From: CAYUTA01 sp964447605
Lineage (GTDB): Bacteria; Bacillota; Clostridia; Christensenellales; CAG-138
Assembly (NCBI GenBank): GCA_964447605.1
Contig: CAYUTA010000034.1
Coordinates: 1-26,503 of the forward strand
Reading direction: 5' to 3'
Length of the DNA stretch: 26,503 bases
Positions 14,322 to 22,487 of this stretch are shown piece by piece. Numbering within the stretch: position 1 is the stretch's first letter; each line of letters opens with the position of its first letter. A program made the position numbers and the translations under genes. A model generated the notes under the pieces. That model saw only the letters and a program-made list of their open reading frames with translations, was not told where the DNA came from and did not search any database.

Positions 14322-15083
14322 TCAGACCTTTTTGACGTATGAGCGCGCACGTTCCGCCATCATGGCAATGAACTCGCGATTGCTTGGTTTGCCCTTGCAA
14401 TCGTTGATCGTATACCCAAAGTAGGCGTGCAGCGTATCCAGGTTGCCGCGCATCCAGGCGATTTCAATCGCGTTTCGAACCGCATGCTCGACCAGCTGCG
14501 GCCGCGTGCCGTAAATTTTAGCAACCGCCGGATAGACGTCGTTTGTGATGCTCAAATCCATTGGCGAGTCGGACAGCGCATAGATCCGGATGCAATCACG
14601 CAGATAATGGTATCCTTTCAGGTGAGCGGGCACGCCAATTGCCAGAACGCTTGCCGTAATCTGCTTTTCCAGAATATCGATATCCGCAACAAACCGTCCG
14701 GTCTGCATCTCTGCGGTGCGCAGCATCTCCAGCACACGCAGCTGAATGATCTCATATTCGACCGGCATGACAAAGCAATACATAATCTTGTCCCTTATTG
14801 GAAAAATCAGCCGGTCATCCGATATGGGCAGCATGACAAACACAAACGGCCTGCGGTCTTCACTAAGCCTGTCGATTAAATTGAGCAGGTAAAGGCCGTC
14901 GCTTTCACGCAGAACCAGATCAAGCAGCAGAATCTCGACATCCCGCGTAAGAATGGTGTGAATCGCTTCCTCTCCGGTCGCGACAGAGGGCAGCAGGGTA
15001 ATATCCTCCAGATTATGGAACGCCAACTCCAGCCCATCAACGTATTCCCTGTTTTCGCAGGCAATCAACATGCTCTTCTTCAT
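14322..15083 (-). CDS. spo0A: Stage 0 sporulation protein A (Spo0A), with divergent receiver
   Basis: A 253-residue response regulator that is the master sporulation activator in this lineage. The C-terminal Spo0A domain is clear: IGVPAHLKGYHYLRD (149-163), YPAVAKIYGT, HAVRNAIEIAWMRGN (200-214) and FGYTI with GKPSNREFIA (231-240). The receiver keeps Asp55 as acceptor (LLLDLVLRESDG) but has C9-E10 in place of the Asp-Asp pocket, Met106 where the invariant Lys-Pro is expected (FVMPVE), and no clear Ser/Thr switch. In the recognition helix, Leu198 and His200 replace two arginines (B. subtilis R211 and R214 by my alignment). It follows spoIVB by 40 bases, with a GGGAGGGG ribosome site, the canonical order. 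Confidence 0.9.
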   Translation of the reverse strand: MKKSMLIACENREYVDGLELAFHNLEDITLLPSVATGEEAIHTILTRDVEILLLDLVLRESDGLYLLNLIDRLSEDRRPFVFVMLPISDDRLIFPIRDKIMYCFVMPVEYEIIQLRVLEMLRTAEMQTGRFVADIDILEKQITASVLAIGVPAHLKGYHYLRDCIRIYALSDSPMDLSITNDVYPAVAKIYGTRPQLVEHAVRNAIEIAWMRGNLDTLHAYFGYTINDCKGKPSNREFIAMMAERARSYVKKV

Positions 15084-15123
15084 GCCGTTTTTCCCCTCCC
15101 ACTGTTAACCGAGCCAAAGTAGT

Positions 15124-16377
15124 TTACGAGGCGTTTAAAATTTGCTCACGCATCCACTCGGCATAGACGCAGTACCCGCGCGTCGGGTCGTTAACAAACA
15201 CATGCGTTACCACGCCGACCAGTTTTCCGTCCTGTATCACGGGACAACCGCTCATCCCCTGCACGATGCCGCCGGTGGCATTTAAAAGCCGCTCGTCGGT
15301 CACGTCGATCACCATGCCCTTGGTCGCGGCGTGCGACTGCGGATTGACACGGATGATCTCGCAGTCAAATGCCTGAACGCCGTCCGCGGAAATGGTTGCC
15401 AGCATCTGCGCCGCTCCCGTATGCGCTTCAAAGCCGTACGCCATCGGAATCTGGGCAAACAATGGATTTTCATATGCCTGCTCCGTCTGCCCAAAGATGC
15501 CGAACTCCGAATTGAGCAGAATTTTGCCCAACTGCCGGCCGGATACCGAGAACTCCCCGATCAGTTCGCCCGGCGCGCCCTGCTCGCCCTTGCGCACGTT
15601 TACAATCTGGGTCGAGACAATCCTGCCCTCACGGACCGAAAGCAGTGATTGCGTGTCGATATCGCTGACAGGATGCCCGAGCGCGGCAAACCAGCCTTCC
15701 TTGGGTTCGTAAAAGGACAACGTCCCAACGCCCGCCGTGCTATCGCGCACCCATAGCCCGATGCGATAGACATCGTTGGCCGCATCGCGCACCAGCTGGA
15801 TGGACGTCTGCACCGTTTCCCCGTCGCGCAGCAGGGTCAACTCCATCACGCCGTCGGAAGCGCGCGTCAGTTTCGCCAGATGATCGGCGTTTCGAACGGT
15901 TTCCCCATCCGCCGACACGATCACATCGCCCGCCTTTACACCAGCCGCATTTCCGGGGCTGAGCACGCCGTCTTCAGTATCCACCGCCCCAAGCCCAACC
16001 ACCAGCACGCCCTGTGTACGAATGGTAATGCCCACCGCCGTGCCTCCCGGCACCAGATGCACGTCCTCGTTGCGGACAACCTCCACGGTCTTGACCGGCA
16101 ACACGCCAAACAGACGGTAGGTTACGGTGTCGCGCTGCACATCACGCAAACGCTCGTCCGATGAAGCCGCGACGGCGACGGTCTCCGCTTCGCTGGTCAG
16201 CCAGGCGGCCAGTTCACGCTCTCCGGATACGCCGGATGCAGATGTATTGGATATGCGCACCGTCTGCGGCAGGGTGCGCAGGGCGCGCATGGGCGCGGAA
16301 TAATTTGCAGCGCACATCGCCGCGCAAACAAATACGCTGATGATGCGGATCGCTTTATGAAATACCGTTTGCTTCAA
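15124..16377 (-). CDS. spoIVB: SpoIVB serine peptidase (sporulation checkpoint protease)
   Basis: A 417-residue S55-family protease secreted from the forespore into the intermembrane space, where it cleaves SpoIVFA to trigger pro-sigma-K processing. Layout: N-terminal membrane anchor (8-24), PDZ domain (about 110-190, with GNAAGVKAGDVIVSADGE), and the SpoIVB protease domain. The triad is His235 (ALGHPVSDIDT), Asp361 (DVTDERLL) and Ser376 (GIVQGMSGCP), spaced like the B. subtilis His236/Asp363/Ser378. The residue after the catalytic Ser-Gly is Cys rather than the common Ser. The start is TTG at 16377, with AGGGGTG upstream. Immediately upstream of spo0A, as in most endospore formers. Confidence 0.95.
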   Translation of the reverse strand: MKQTVFHKAIRIISVFVCAAMCAANYSAPMRALRTLPQTVRISNTSASGVSGERELAAWLTSEAETVAVAASSDERLRDVQRDTVTYRLFGVLPVKTVEVVRNEDVHLVPGGTAVGITIRTQGVLVVGLGAVDTEDGVLSPGNAAGVKAGDVIVSADGETVRNADHLAKLTRASDGVMELTLLRDGETVQTSIQLVRDAANDVYRIGLWVRDSTAGVGTLSFYEPKEGWFAALGHPVSDIDTQSLLSVREGRIVSTQIVNVRKGEQGAPGELIGEFSVSGRQLGKILLNSEFGIFGQTEQAYENPLFAQIPMAYGFEAHTGAAQMLATISADGVQAFDCEIIRVNPQSHAATKGMVIDVTDERLLNATGGIVQGMSGCPVIQDGKLVGVVTHVFVNDPTRGYCVYAEWMREQILNAS

Positions 16378-16439
16378 AATTTCACCCCTGCGTTTTCCGA
16401 GCTTATTTCATGCGCAACTATGAAATTACGCAATGACAA

Positions 16440-16468
16440 TAGTTTCGGTGTAACGGTGAAAAATATAC
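16440..16468 (-). promoter_or_regulatory. Possible sigma-G-like promoter of spoIVB
   Basis: On the - strand GTATA (16468-16464), a 17-base spacer and GAAACTA (16446-16440) fit the forespore sigma-G pattern (GNATR and CATNNTA) in 5/5 and 5/7 positions. The same AT-rich gap also contains TTGCAT with TATATT 18 bases apart, a possible sigma-A promoter. Neither is certain. Confidence 0.3.
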
Positions 16469-16522
16469 GGTATAAAATAAAATTGATGCAATCACGAAAC
16501 GCCGTGCCGCTAAGGCGGTTGA

Positions 16523-18211
16523 CTACACGCGCATTGCATCGTTTGCTGCTGCGATCAAGCTGCGCGCGTGTTCCATAGCGGCCACATCATCCTCAGACCC
16601 GCCCATGATGCGCGCAATCTCCGCAACGCGCTCCACATCGCTGAGCAGGGTTGCGTCGGAACGCGTTTGACCGTGTTCCATAGTTTTGAAAACATGGTAT
16701 TGACGATTTGCAAACGCGGCGATTTGCGGCAGATGCGTGATACACAGCACCTGATGTCCGGCAGCAATCTGGCGCATTTTCAGCGCGACCGCCGTGCCGA
16801 TCTGTCCGCTGATACCGCTGTCAATTTCATCAAAAACCATTGTTGCAATCCGATCGGTGTCTGCGAGCACCGATTTGAACGAAAGCATGATGCGTGAAAT
16901 TTCACCGCCCGACGCAACGCGGGAGAGCGGTTTGACCGGTTCGCCCGCATTTGTAGAAAGCATAAATTCAATGCGATCTATGCCGTTTGCATCAGGCAAC
17001 TCGCCCGAAAGCCGCTCAAACGCAACCTCAAACCCGGCATGCGGCATGCCCAGGTCGGCAAGTTCAGGAAGCAGCCGGGACGAGAGCGTTTCGGCCGCCT
17101 GAAGGCGCAAGGCATGCAGCGTTTCCGCTTCGCTTCCGTATTCCGCAAGCGCCGCAGCATAATCGGAAGCAAGCGATTCGCGCCGCTGCTCAAAGTTTTG
17201 CAGCTGTTCATATTCTTCGCCGATTTTTTCGCGATATGTCGAAATCTCCGCAATGTTTGCCCCATATTTCTTTTTCAGCGTCGAAATGGTTTCCAACCGC
17301 CACTCGATCTGTTCAAGCGTATCCGGATCATAGATAAACTCGCTGCGCAGATCGCGCACGGTATATGCAAGGTCTTCCAGATTGTAATACAGATCGCGCA
17401 GTCGATCAGCAACGGCGGCATAATCGCCGTGATATGCGCGGATTCCATCGAGCGCATGCAACGCGCCCGATAATTCCGAAAGCACGCGCTCATCGCCATT
17501 TAATATTTCGGAAGACCCATCCAACGCCTGCATGATGGCCTGGGCGTTTTGCAGCATCCGCCGCTGCTCAGCAAGCGTTTCCTCCTCGCCGTCTATTAAA
17601 TTGGCCGCGTCGATTTCACGGATCTGGTATGATATCAGGTCGCTGCGCCGCTCGCGCTCGCGCTCGTCCGTCACCGCGTCGGAAAGCAGCTTGCCCGCAG
17701 TCGCAGCGCGGCGGTACGCGCTTTGCACGCGTTGCTTGACAGGCAAAATCTGTTCTCCGGCAAACGCGTCGAGCATATCGATATGCAATTTGGAATTGAG
17801 CAGCGACTGGTGCGCATGCTGGCCGTGGATGTCCACCAGCGCGTCGCCGATCTGCTTGAGAATGGCAACCGAAACCAGCGTGCCGTTGATGCGGCAAACG
17901 CCCTTGCCGCTTTCGGAAAGCTCGCGATAAAGCACCAGCACGCCATCTTCCGCAGTCAGTTCCTGCTTTTTAAGCACCGCATGCACCGGCTCCTGAGGAT
18001 CCAGTTCAAATACCGCCTCCACGCCGGCCTTCTGCTTGCCGGACTGAATCAACTCGCGGCTGGCGCGCTCGCCCAATACAAAGTTGAATGCTTCAATAAT
18101 GATGGATTTTCCGGCGCCGGTCTCGCCGGTCAGAACGGAAAATCCATCATAGAATGCAATCATCAGTTGATCGATCAGCGCAACGCTGCTGATAGAGAGT
18201 TGACGAAGCAA
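16523..18211 (-). CDS. recN: DNA repair protein RecN
   Basis: A 562-residue SMC-like ATPase that helps process and hold DNA ends during double-strand-break repair. Walker A GETGAGKS at residues 29-36, a long central coiled coil, then RVASGGEISRIMLSFK and the Walker B VFDEIDSGISG, with THLPQIA in the distal part, are characteristic. The start is TTG at 18211. The ribosome site AGGAGG overlaps the argR stop codon as TAGGAGG, so recN is coupled to argR. The argR-recN pair is conserved in Firmicutes. Confidence 0.96.
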   Translation of the reverse strand: MLRQLSISSVALIDQLMIAFYDGFSVLTGETGAGKSIIIEAFNFVLGERASRELIQSGKQKAGVEAVFELDPQEPVHAVLKKQELTAEDGVLVLYRELSESGKGVCRINGTLVSVAILKQIGDALVDIHGQHAHQSLLNSKLHIDMLDAFAGEQILPVKQRVQSAYRRAATAGKLLSDAVTDERERERRSDLISYQIREIDAANLIDGEEETLAEQRRMLQNAQAIMQALDGSSEILNGDERVLSELSGALHALDGIRAYHGDYAAVADRLRDLYYNLEDLAYTVRDLRSEFIYDPDTLEQIEWRLETISTLKKKYGANIAEISTYREKIGEEYEQLQNFEQRRESLASDYAAALAEYGSEAETLHALRLQAAETLSSRLLPELADLGMPHAGFEVAFERLSGELPDANGIDRIEFMLSTNAGEPVKPLSRVASGGEISRIMLSFKSVLADTDRIATMVFDEIDSGISGQIGTAVALKMRQIAAGHQVLCITHLPQIAAFANRQYHVFKTMEHGQTRSDATLLSDVERVAEIARIMGGSEDDVAAMEHARSLIAAANDAMRV

Positions 18212-18224
18212 AGCGCCGTTCCTC

Positions 18225-18674
18225 CTATTTAAGCATCTTTTGGATTTTTTTAATTATTTCATTCACCGGCCTACCCTCGCGCACCACGATAAAAATCGTA
18301 TTCTCACCGGCAATGGTGCCGATGATATCGGGCCACTTAAGCGAATCCACAGCCTCCGCCGCGGGTGATGCGCTGCCTGCAATGGTCTTGATGACAATGA
18401 TGCTGCCCGACGCGGTTACGGAGAGCACGCAGTTGGAAAACATGCGAATAAACCGCTCCTGCAGATCCGTCTCCGCTTTCTCGACCGTGGCGTACTTATA
18501 ACGCCCCTCCGGCGTAAGCACCTTGATAAGCCGAAGCTCCTTGATGTCGCGCGACACGGTTGCCTGTGTCACGGAGAGGCCCTGCTCACGCAGCTTGGCG
18601 GCCAGTTCTTCCTGCGTCTCGATATTCTCTGAAGCGATCAGTTTGTTGATCATGTCATGCCGTTTTGCTTTCAT
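18225..18674 (-). CDS. argR: Arginine repressor ArgR/AhrC
   Basis: A 149-residue ArgR protein: N-terminal winged helix (3-65, including TQEELAAKLREQG and TQATVSRDIKEL), then the C-terminal hexamerisation and arginine-binding domain (80-149). The effector loop reads GTIAGENTIFIVV, so the usual G-D-D-T is G-E-N-T (123-126), and the usual T-x-P-G-N-A reads T-I-A-G-S-A. ArgR represses arginine biosynthesis and activates catabolism with arginine as corepressor. The start is ATG 18674; an in-frame TTG at 18692 is possible and neither has a strong ribosome site. Confidence 0.92.
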   Translation of the reverse strand: MKAKRHDMINKLIASENIETQEELAAKLREQGLSVTQATVSRDIKELRLIKVLTPEGRYKYATVEKAETDLQERFIRMFSNCVLSVTASGSIIVIKTIAGSASPAAEAVDSLKWPDIIGTIAGENTIFIVVREGRPVNEIIKKIQKMLK

Positions 18675-18775
18675 CCGTTCTTTTTCCCCCAAGTGGATTG
18701 AGCGAAATCGCCCTGCTTTTCCCCGGCTTCCAAATGCCGGTTCCCGGTTTTATCCAGACTTCTTACATACCGGCC

Positions 18776-19567
18776 TCAGTTGAGTTTAATTTTAATCAAA
18801 TCGAAAATATTTTTTTCGTGAAGGCTGACGAACTTTGCCCGCCTCTGCGCGCGCGTCACAACGACCCGCTGCCCCGTTCCGACCGTTTGCATCTTCATGC
18901 CGTCCGTTGCCACAAACCCTTCGCCGGATACGCGAAATACCCAACGCGCATCGGGCGCGGAGACGATGGGGCGGATATGCAGTGTGTGCGAGCAGATCGG
19001 CGTTACAACGGTTGCATCAAGCCCCTTTGCAACCACCGGCCCCCCCGCAGACAATGAATAGGCGGTGGCGCCCGTTGGCGTAGCGGCGACAATTCCATCG
19101 CAAAAAACCGTTCCAACGTCCATGTCGTCTACCGAAACGTCAATTTGCGCAATACCGGAAAAGGAGCTTTTAAACACCAGCACATCGTTGAGGCATTCTC
19201 TCGCCTCTCCTCCGTCAACGGAAGCGGCGAGCATCATACGCTCTTCAATGGCGTACGCACCGGACATCAGCTGCTTTAGGGCGCCGCCAAATCCGTCCGA
19301 TGCAATCTCCGTCAGGAATCCAATACGTCCGAGATTCACGCCGACAATCGGAACGCCAAGCCGCGCGGCAGGCTGCACATATCGCAAAATGCTGCCGTCG
19401 CCGCCTATGACAACGAGAAAGTCCGGTATGCGCGTTTCCTGCGCAAGCGCATCCGCAGTTTGGTAAAATACGCAAGCAACGCCCTCCGCACGCGCGACGC
19501 GCATCAACTCGTCACGATGTGCGGCTACGCCCGCTTTTTCCAGATTTGCCGCAAAGCCTATACGCAT
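18776..19567 (-). CDS. nadK: NAD kinase
   Basis: A 263-residue ATP-NAD kinase that makes NADP. The signature GGDG (55-58) with catalytic Asp57, GVNLGRIGFLTE, the Asn127-Asp128 adenine-binding pair, and the TPTGATAYSLSAGGP loop (163-177) are intact. I take ATG 19567 because the family begins M-R-I-G and GAGG lies upstream; other in-frame ATGs reach 19591, but a start there would lie within a few bases of the predicted transcription start. It has a strong promoter of its own (19603-19631) and is followed by argR and recN. Confidence 0.95.
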   Translation of the reverse strand: MRIGFAANLEKAGVAAHRDELMRVARAEGVACVFYQTADALAQETRIPDFLVVIGGDGSILRYVQPAARLGVPIVGVNLGRIGFLTEIASDGFGGALKQLMSGAYAIEERMMLAASVDGGEARECLNDVLVFKSSFSGIAQIDVSVDDMDVGTVFCDGIVAATPTGATAYSLSAGGPVVAKGLDATVVTPICSHTLHIRPIVSAPDARWVFRVSGEGFVATDGMKMQTVGTGQRVVVTRAQRRAKFVSLHEKNIFDLIKIKLN

Positions 19568-19602
19568 GCCGCACATTTGCCTCATGTTCATATTGTGTTC
19601 AT

Positions 19603-19631
19603 ATTATACAGCAAAATTCGTGCCGATTCAA
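19603..19631 (-). promoter_or_regulatory. Sigma-A promoter of nadK-argR-recN
   Basis: On the - strand TTGAAT (19631-19626), a 17-base spacer and a perfect TATAAT (19608-19603). Transcription near 19596 leaves about 29 bases before the nadK ATG. It lies in the 58-base gap after tlyA. Confidence 0.65.
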
Positions 19632-19649
19632 GGAAAAGTGAATATTTTT

Positions 19650-20471
19650 TTATGATATGCAAGCAATATGCGCCCGATATACAACATCTTCGATATGTTC
19701 GGCATCGGCTGCAACTACATGTTGTGTTTCGGGCAAAAAATTACCAAGCCACAGCAAAAACTCAATATTACCTTTTGGGCCGCGGATCGGTGAAAACGAT
19801 AAGCCAAGCACCTGATATCCTGCTTCGCGCGCAAATTCAATCACCTTTGCGCAGACGGCTTTATGCGCGGCGGAATCGCTCACCACGCCATGTTTGCCGA
19901 TGTGTTCGCGCCCGGCCTCAAACTGCGGCTTAATCAGAGCCACAACCTGCCCCCGCGCGCCCAGGCAGGGCAGCAACGGCGGAAGAATTTTAGATAGTGA
20001 AATAAAGGATACGTCTATGGAAGCAAAATCCAACGCCACGCCAAACCATGCCGGCTCCATATAGCGCGCGTTGGTGCGCTCCAGGACGGTTACACGCGCA
20101 TCGTTGCGCAGACTCCAGTCGAGCTGCCCGTAACCGACGTCAACGGCGAAAACGCGCTTTGCCCCATGTTGCAGCATGCAGTCGGTAAAGCCCCCGGTGG
20201 ATGCGCCAATATCCGCGGCGACCATATCTGTTAAAGCGATGGAAAACGCATCGAGCGCCTTTTTTAGCTTCAGCCCGCCGCGGCTGACAAACGGATGCAT
20301 GGGTTGGCGCACGGTAACGGCAGCGTCATCCTGCACGGGCTGTCCGGCTTTCTCCGCCTTGATTGCACCGATGTATACCTGTCCGGCCATAATCAGCGCG
20401 CGCGCCTGCTCGCGGCTTTTACAGATACCGCGCTCCGCCATAAATACATCCAGCCGCTTCTTCTCCGTCAT
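19650..20471 (-). CDS. tlyA: TlyA family rRNA (cytidine-2'-O)-methyltransferase
   Basis: A 273-residue protein with an N-terminal S4 RNA-binding domain (3-60; KKRLDVFMAERGICKSREQA) joined to an FtsJ/RrmJ-type SAM methyltransferase. The SAM loop ADIGASTGGFTDCML (86-100), Asp153 in SIDVSFISLS and Lys181 in ALIKPQFEAG fit the K-D-K-E catalytic tetrad. Mycobacterial TlyA methylates 16S and 23S rRNA and confers capreomycin sensitivity; clostridial substrates are assumed similar. The ATG at 20471 overlaps the dxs stop by four bases and has GGAGG just upstream, so a longer frame to 20519 is not needed. Confidence 0.93.
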   Translation of the reverse strand: MTEKKRLDVFMAERGICKSREQARALIMAGQVYIGAIKAEKAGQPVQDDAAVTVRQPMHPFVSRGGLKLKKALDAFSIALTDMVAADIGASTGGFTDCMLQHGAKRVFAVDVGYGQLDWSLRNDARVTVLERTNARYMEPAWFGVALDFASIDVSFISLSKILPPLLPCLGARGQVVALIKPQFEAGREHIGKHGVVSDSAAHKAVCAKVIEFAREAGYQVLGLSFSPIRGPKGNIEFLLWLGNFLPETQHVVAADAEHIEDVVYRAHIACIS

Positions 20472-22357
20472 ATCGCCTCCAGGATGGCATGCCGCAGCGC
20501 CTCTGCGGTCAGTCCGCACATCACGCGCTGCTCGGCAACCGAACCCTGTGGGACAGGTCGCCCGTCAGGCACGCACATGCGAACAACCGCCATTCCGCTC
20601 AGCTCTGCGGCAACCGCCCTGCCAAGACAGTCCACACCGTCCTCGACAACGACGACGCGTTTTGCGCCGCTACGAACCCGCCCGAGCATTTCAAGATCCA
20701 TCGGCACGATGGTACGCGCATTAATCAGTCCCGCGCCGCATTCCCGCACAACCGGCAGCGCGAAACGCACCATATCGCCCGTGGCAATCACGGTAACCCG
20801 CGCAATGGGCTCGAGATCCTCCCACCTGCCCCTGCGCACCGGCTCAACCGACACAAGATGCATCAGGCAACCGCGGTTATAGCGGATGGCGGCGGGCTCG
20901 TCGCTCGAGAAAGCAAGCGACAGCATCCGCACAAGCTCCTGCTGGGATGCGGGGGAGTACAACGTCATGTTCGGCATCATGGAAAGCATGGCCGCGTCGT
21001 ACAGACCTTGATGCGTCTCCCCATCCTCGCCCACCAGGCCCGCGCGGTCAACAGCGAGCACCACAGGCAGATTCATCAGGCAAATATCATGGATGATCTG
21101 ATCGAAGCTCCGCTGCAAAAACGTGGAATACAGCGCCACAACGGGCCGCATCCCGCCTGCCGCCAGCCCGGCCGCCATGGTTACGGCATGTTCTTCGGCA
21201 ATGCCAACATCAAAAAAACGGTCCGGGAACCGCTCGGCAAATGCGGTCAGCCCCGTGCCGGTGGGCATGGCCGCCGTGATGGCGACGATACGGCGGTCCT
21301 GTTCAGCCAACGCGATCAGCGCATCACAAAACACATTGGAATTGCTTTTTTTAATGACATCCTCCAAGTCGCCCGTATGCACCGAGAATGGCGCGACGCC
21401 ATGGAACTTGACGGGATCTTTTTCGGAAAACGCATAGCCCTTTCCCTTCTGCGTGACGCAATGCACGAGCACGGGCAACTGCAACGCCTTGGCTCGGCGC
21501 ATTACATGCGTTAGTTTTTGAATATCATGCCCATCAATCGGGCCCAGATAGATCAGACCCAGCTGCTCAAACAGCAGATGCGGCATCAAAAAATTCTTGA
21601 TACGGTTCTTCAGTTGATACATGTGCTCCGTCAACCAGTGCCCGATCACGCCCGAATCAAGCGCGCGCACAATAAAGTGCTTGAGCCGGACATACCAGCC
21701 GCTGATGCGCATATCGTTGAGCTGTTTGTGCAAAACACCGACATTGGCGGCAATGGACATATCGTTATCATTGAGAACGATCACCACCGGCAAATCCGAC
21801 TGTCCCGTGTCGTTGATCGCTTCAAAGGCCATGCCGCCGGTGAACGCGCCGTCACCAATGAACGCGACGGCCGTCCCCTCCTCACCGCGCAGTTTCATGG
21901 CGCGTGCAAATCCAAGTGCAGCTGAAATCGAGGTGGTGGCATGCCCGGTATTAAACAGGTCGTGCTCGCTTTCCTCACGTTTGGGAAAGCCGCTGATTCC
22001 ATCTTTTTGGCGCAACGTATGGAAGCGCCTTCTGCGTCCGGTTAAAATTTTATGCGCGTATGCCTGATGTCCCACGTCGAAAATAATCTTATCCTTTGGA
22101 CTGTCGAACGCACGGTGCATGGCGATAATCAGCTCAACAACGCCAAGGCTCGACGCAAGGTGTCCGCCGCTCTTTGCCACATTTTCAATCATAAAGGCGC
22201 GAATCTCCTCCGCAAGCGTCGGAAGCTGCTCGTCCGGCACGCGCTTAAAATCCTCGAGATCATCAATCATATCGAGGATGGGATATTTTAACGCCTGTCT
22301 GGGCTCCTCCGCACAAAATGCGGGGACGCCGGTCATTTTTTCTTCAATTATACGCAT
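20468..22357 (-). CDS. dxs: 1-deoxy-D-xylulose-5-phosphate synthase
   Basis: A 629-residue thiamine-diphosphate enzyme making DXP from pyruvate and glyceraldehyde-3-phosphate, the first step of the MEP isoprenoid pathway. Seen: GGHLASSLGVVEL (64-76), DVGHQAYAHKILTGR, the ThDP/Mg motif GDGAFTGGMAFEAIN (167-181), YLGPIDGHD, the catalytic Glu in GIAEEHAVT (384-392) and DRAGLVGEDGETHQG. The N-terminus is about 25 residues longer than typical; Met8 (22336) is another possible start, and no ribosome site precedes either. It heads the dxs-tlyA unit. The usual xseB/ispA neighbours are absent upstream, where transposase debris lies. Confidence 0.95.
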   Translation of the reverse strand: MRIIEEKMTGVPAFCAEEPRQALKYPILDMIDDLEDFKRVPDEQLPTLAEEIRAFMIENVAKSGGHLASSLGVVELIIAMHRAFDSPKDKIIFDVGHQAYAHKILTGRRRRFHTLRQKDGISGFPKREESEHDLFNTGHATTSISAALGFARAMKLRGEEGTAVAFIGDGAFTGGMAFEAINDTGQSDLPVVIVLNDNDMSIAANVGVLHKQLNDMRISGWYVRLKHFIVRALDSGVIGHWLTEHMYQLKNRIKNFLMPHLLFEQLGLIYLGPIDGHDIQKLTHVMRRAKALQLPVLVHCVTQKGKGYAFSEKDPVKFHGVAPFSVHTGDLEDVIKKSNSNVFCDALIALAEQDRRIVAITAAMPTGTGLTAFAERFPDRFFDVGIAEEHAVTMAAGLAAGGMRPVVALYSTFLQRSFDQIIHDICLMNLPVVLAVDRAGLVGEDGETHQGLYDAAMLSMMPNMTLYSPASQQELVRMLSLAFSSDEPAAIRYNRGCLMHLVSVEPVRRGRWEDLEPIARVTVIATGDMVRFALPVVRECGAGLINARTIVPMDLEMLGRVRSGAKRVVVVEDGVDCLGRAVAAELSGMAVVRMCVPDGRPVPQGSVAEQRVMCGLTAEALRHAILEAI

Positions 22358-22414
22358 ATACGCATGAATTTGAAATTTTCCCGCTTATTCACCATTTATC
22401 CCAACGGCCCAAAC

Positions 22415-22443
22415 ATCATAACACGAAACTTTGGCGTTGGCAA
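22415..22443 (-). promoter_or_regulatory. Sigma-A promoter of dxs-tlyA
   Basis: On the - strand TTGCCA (22443-22438; 5/6), a 17-base spacer and TATGAT (22420-22415; 5/6). Transcription near 22408 gives a leader of about 51 bases. A second TATAAT (22352-22347) lies inside the first codons of dxs with a poor -35 (TTTCAA, 22375-22370). The promoter sits between the ISLre2 remnant and dxs, so it may derive from the element end. Confidence 0.6.
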
Positions 22444-22487
22444 CTCCGCCCCTCCGTCGCCCGGGACAAGTTGTTCTGGGGAAAATC

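Noticed and set aside
20489..21514. 341-codon + strand frame opposite dxs
   Set aside because: Antisense to a clear DXS; low-complexity His/Arg-rich shadow translation.
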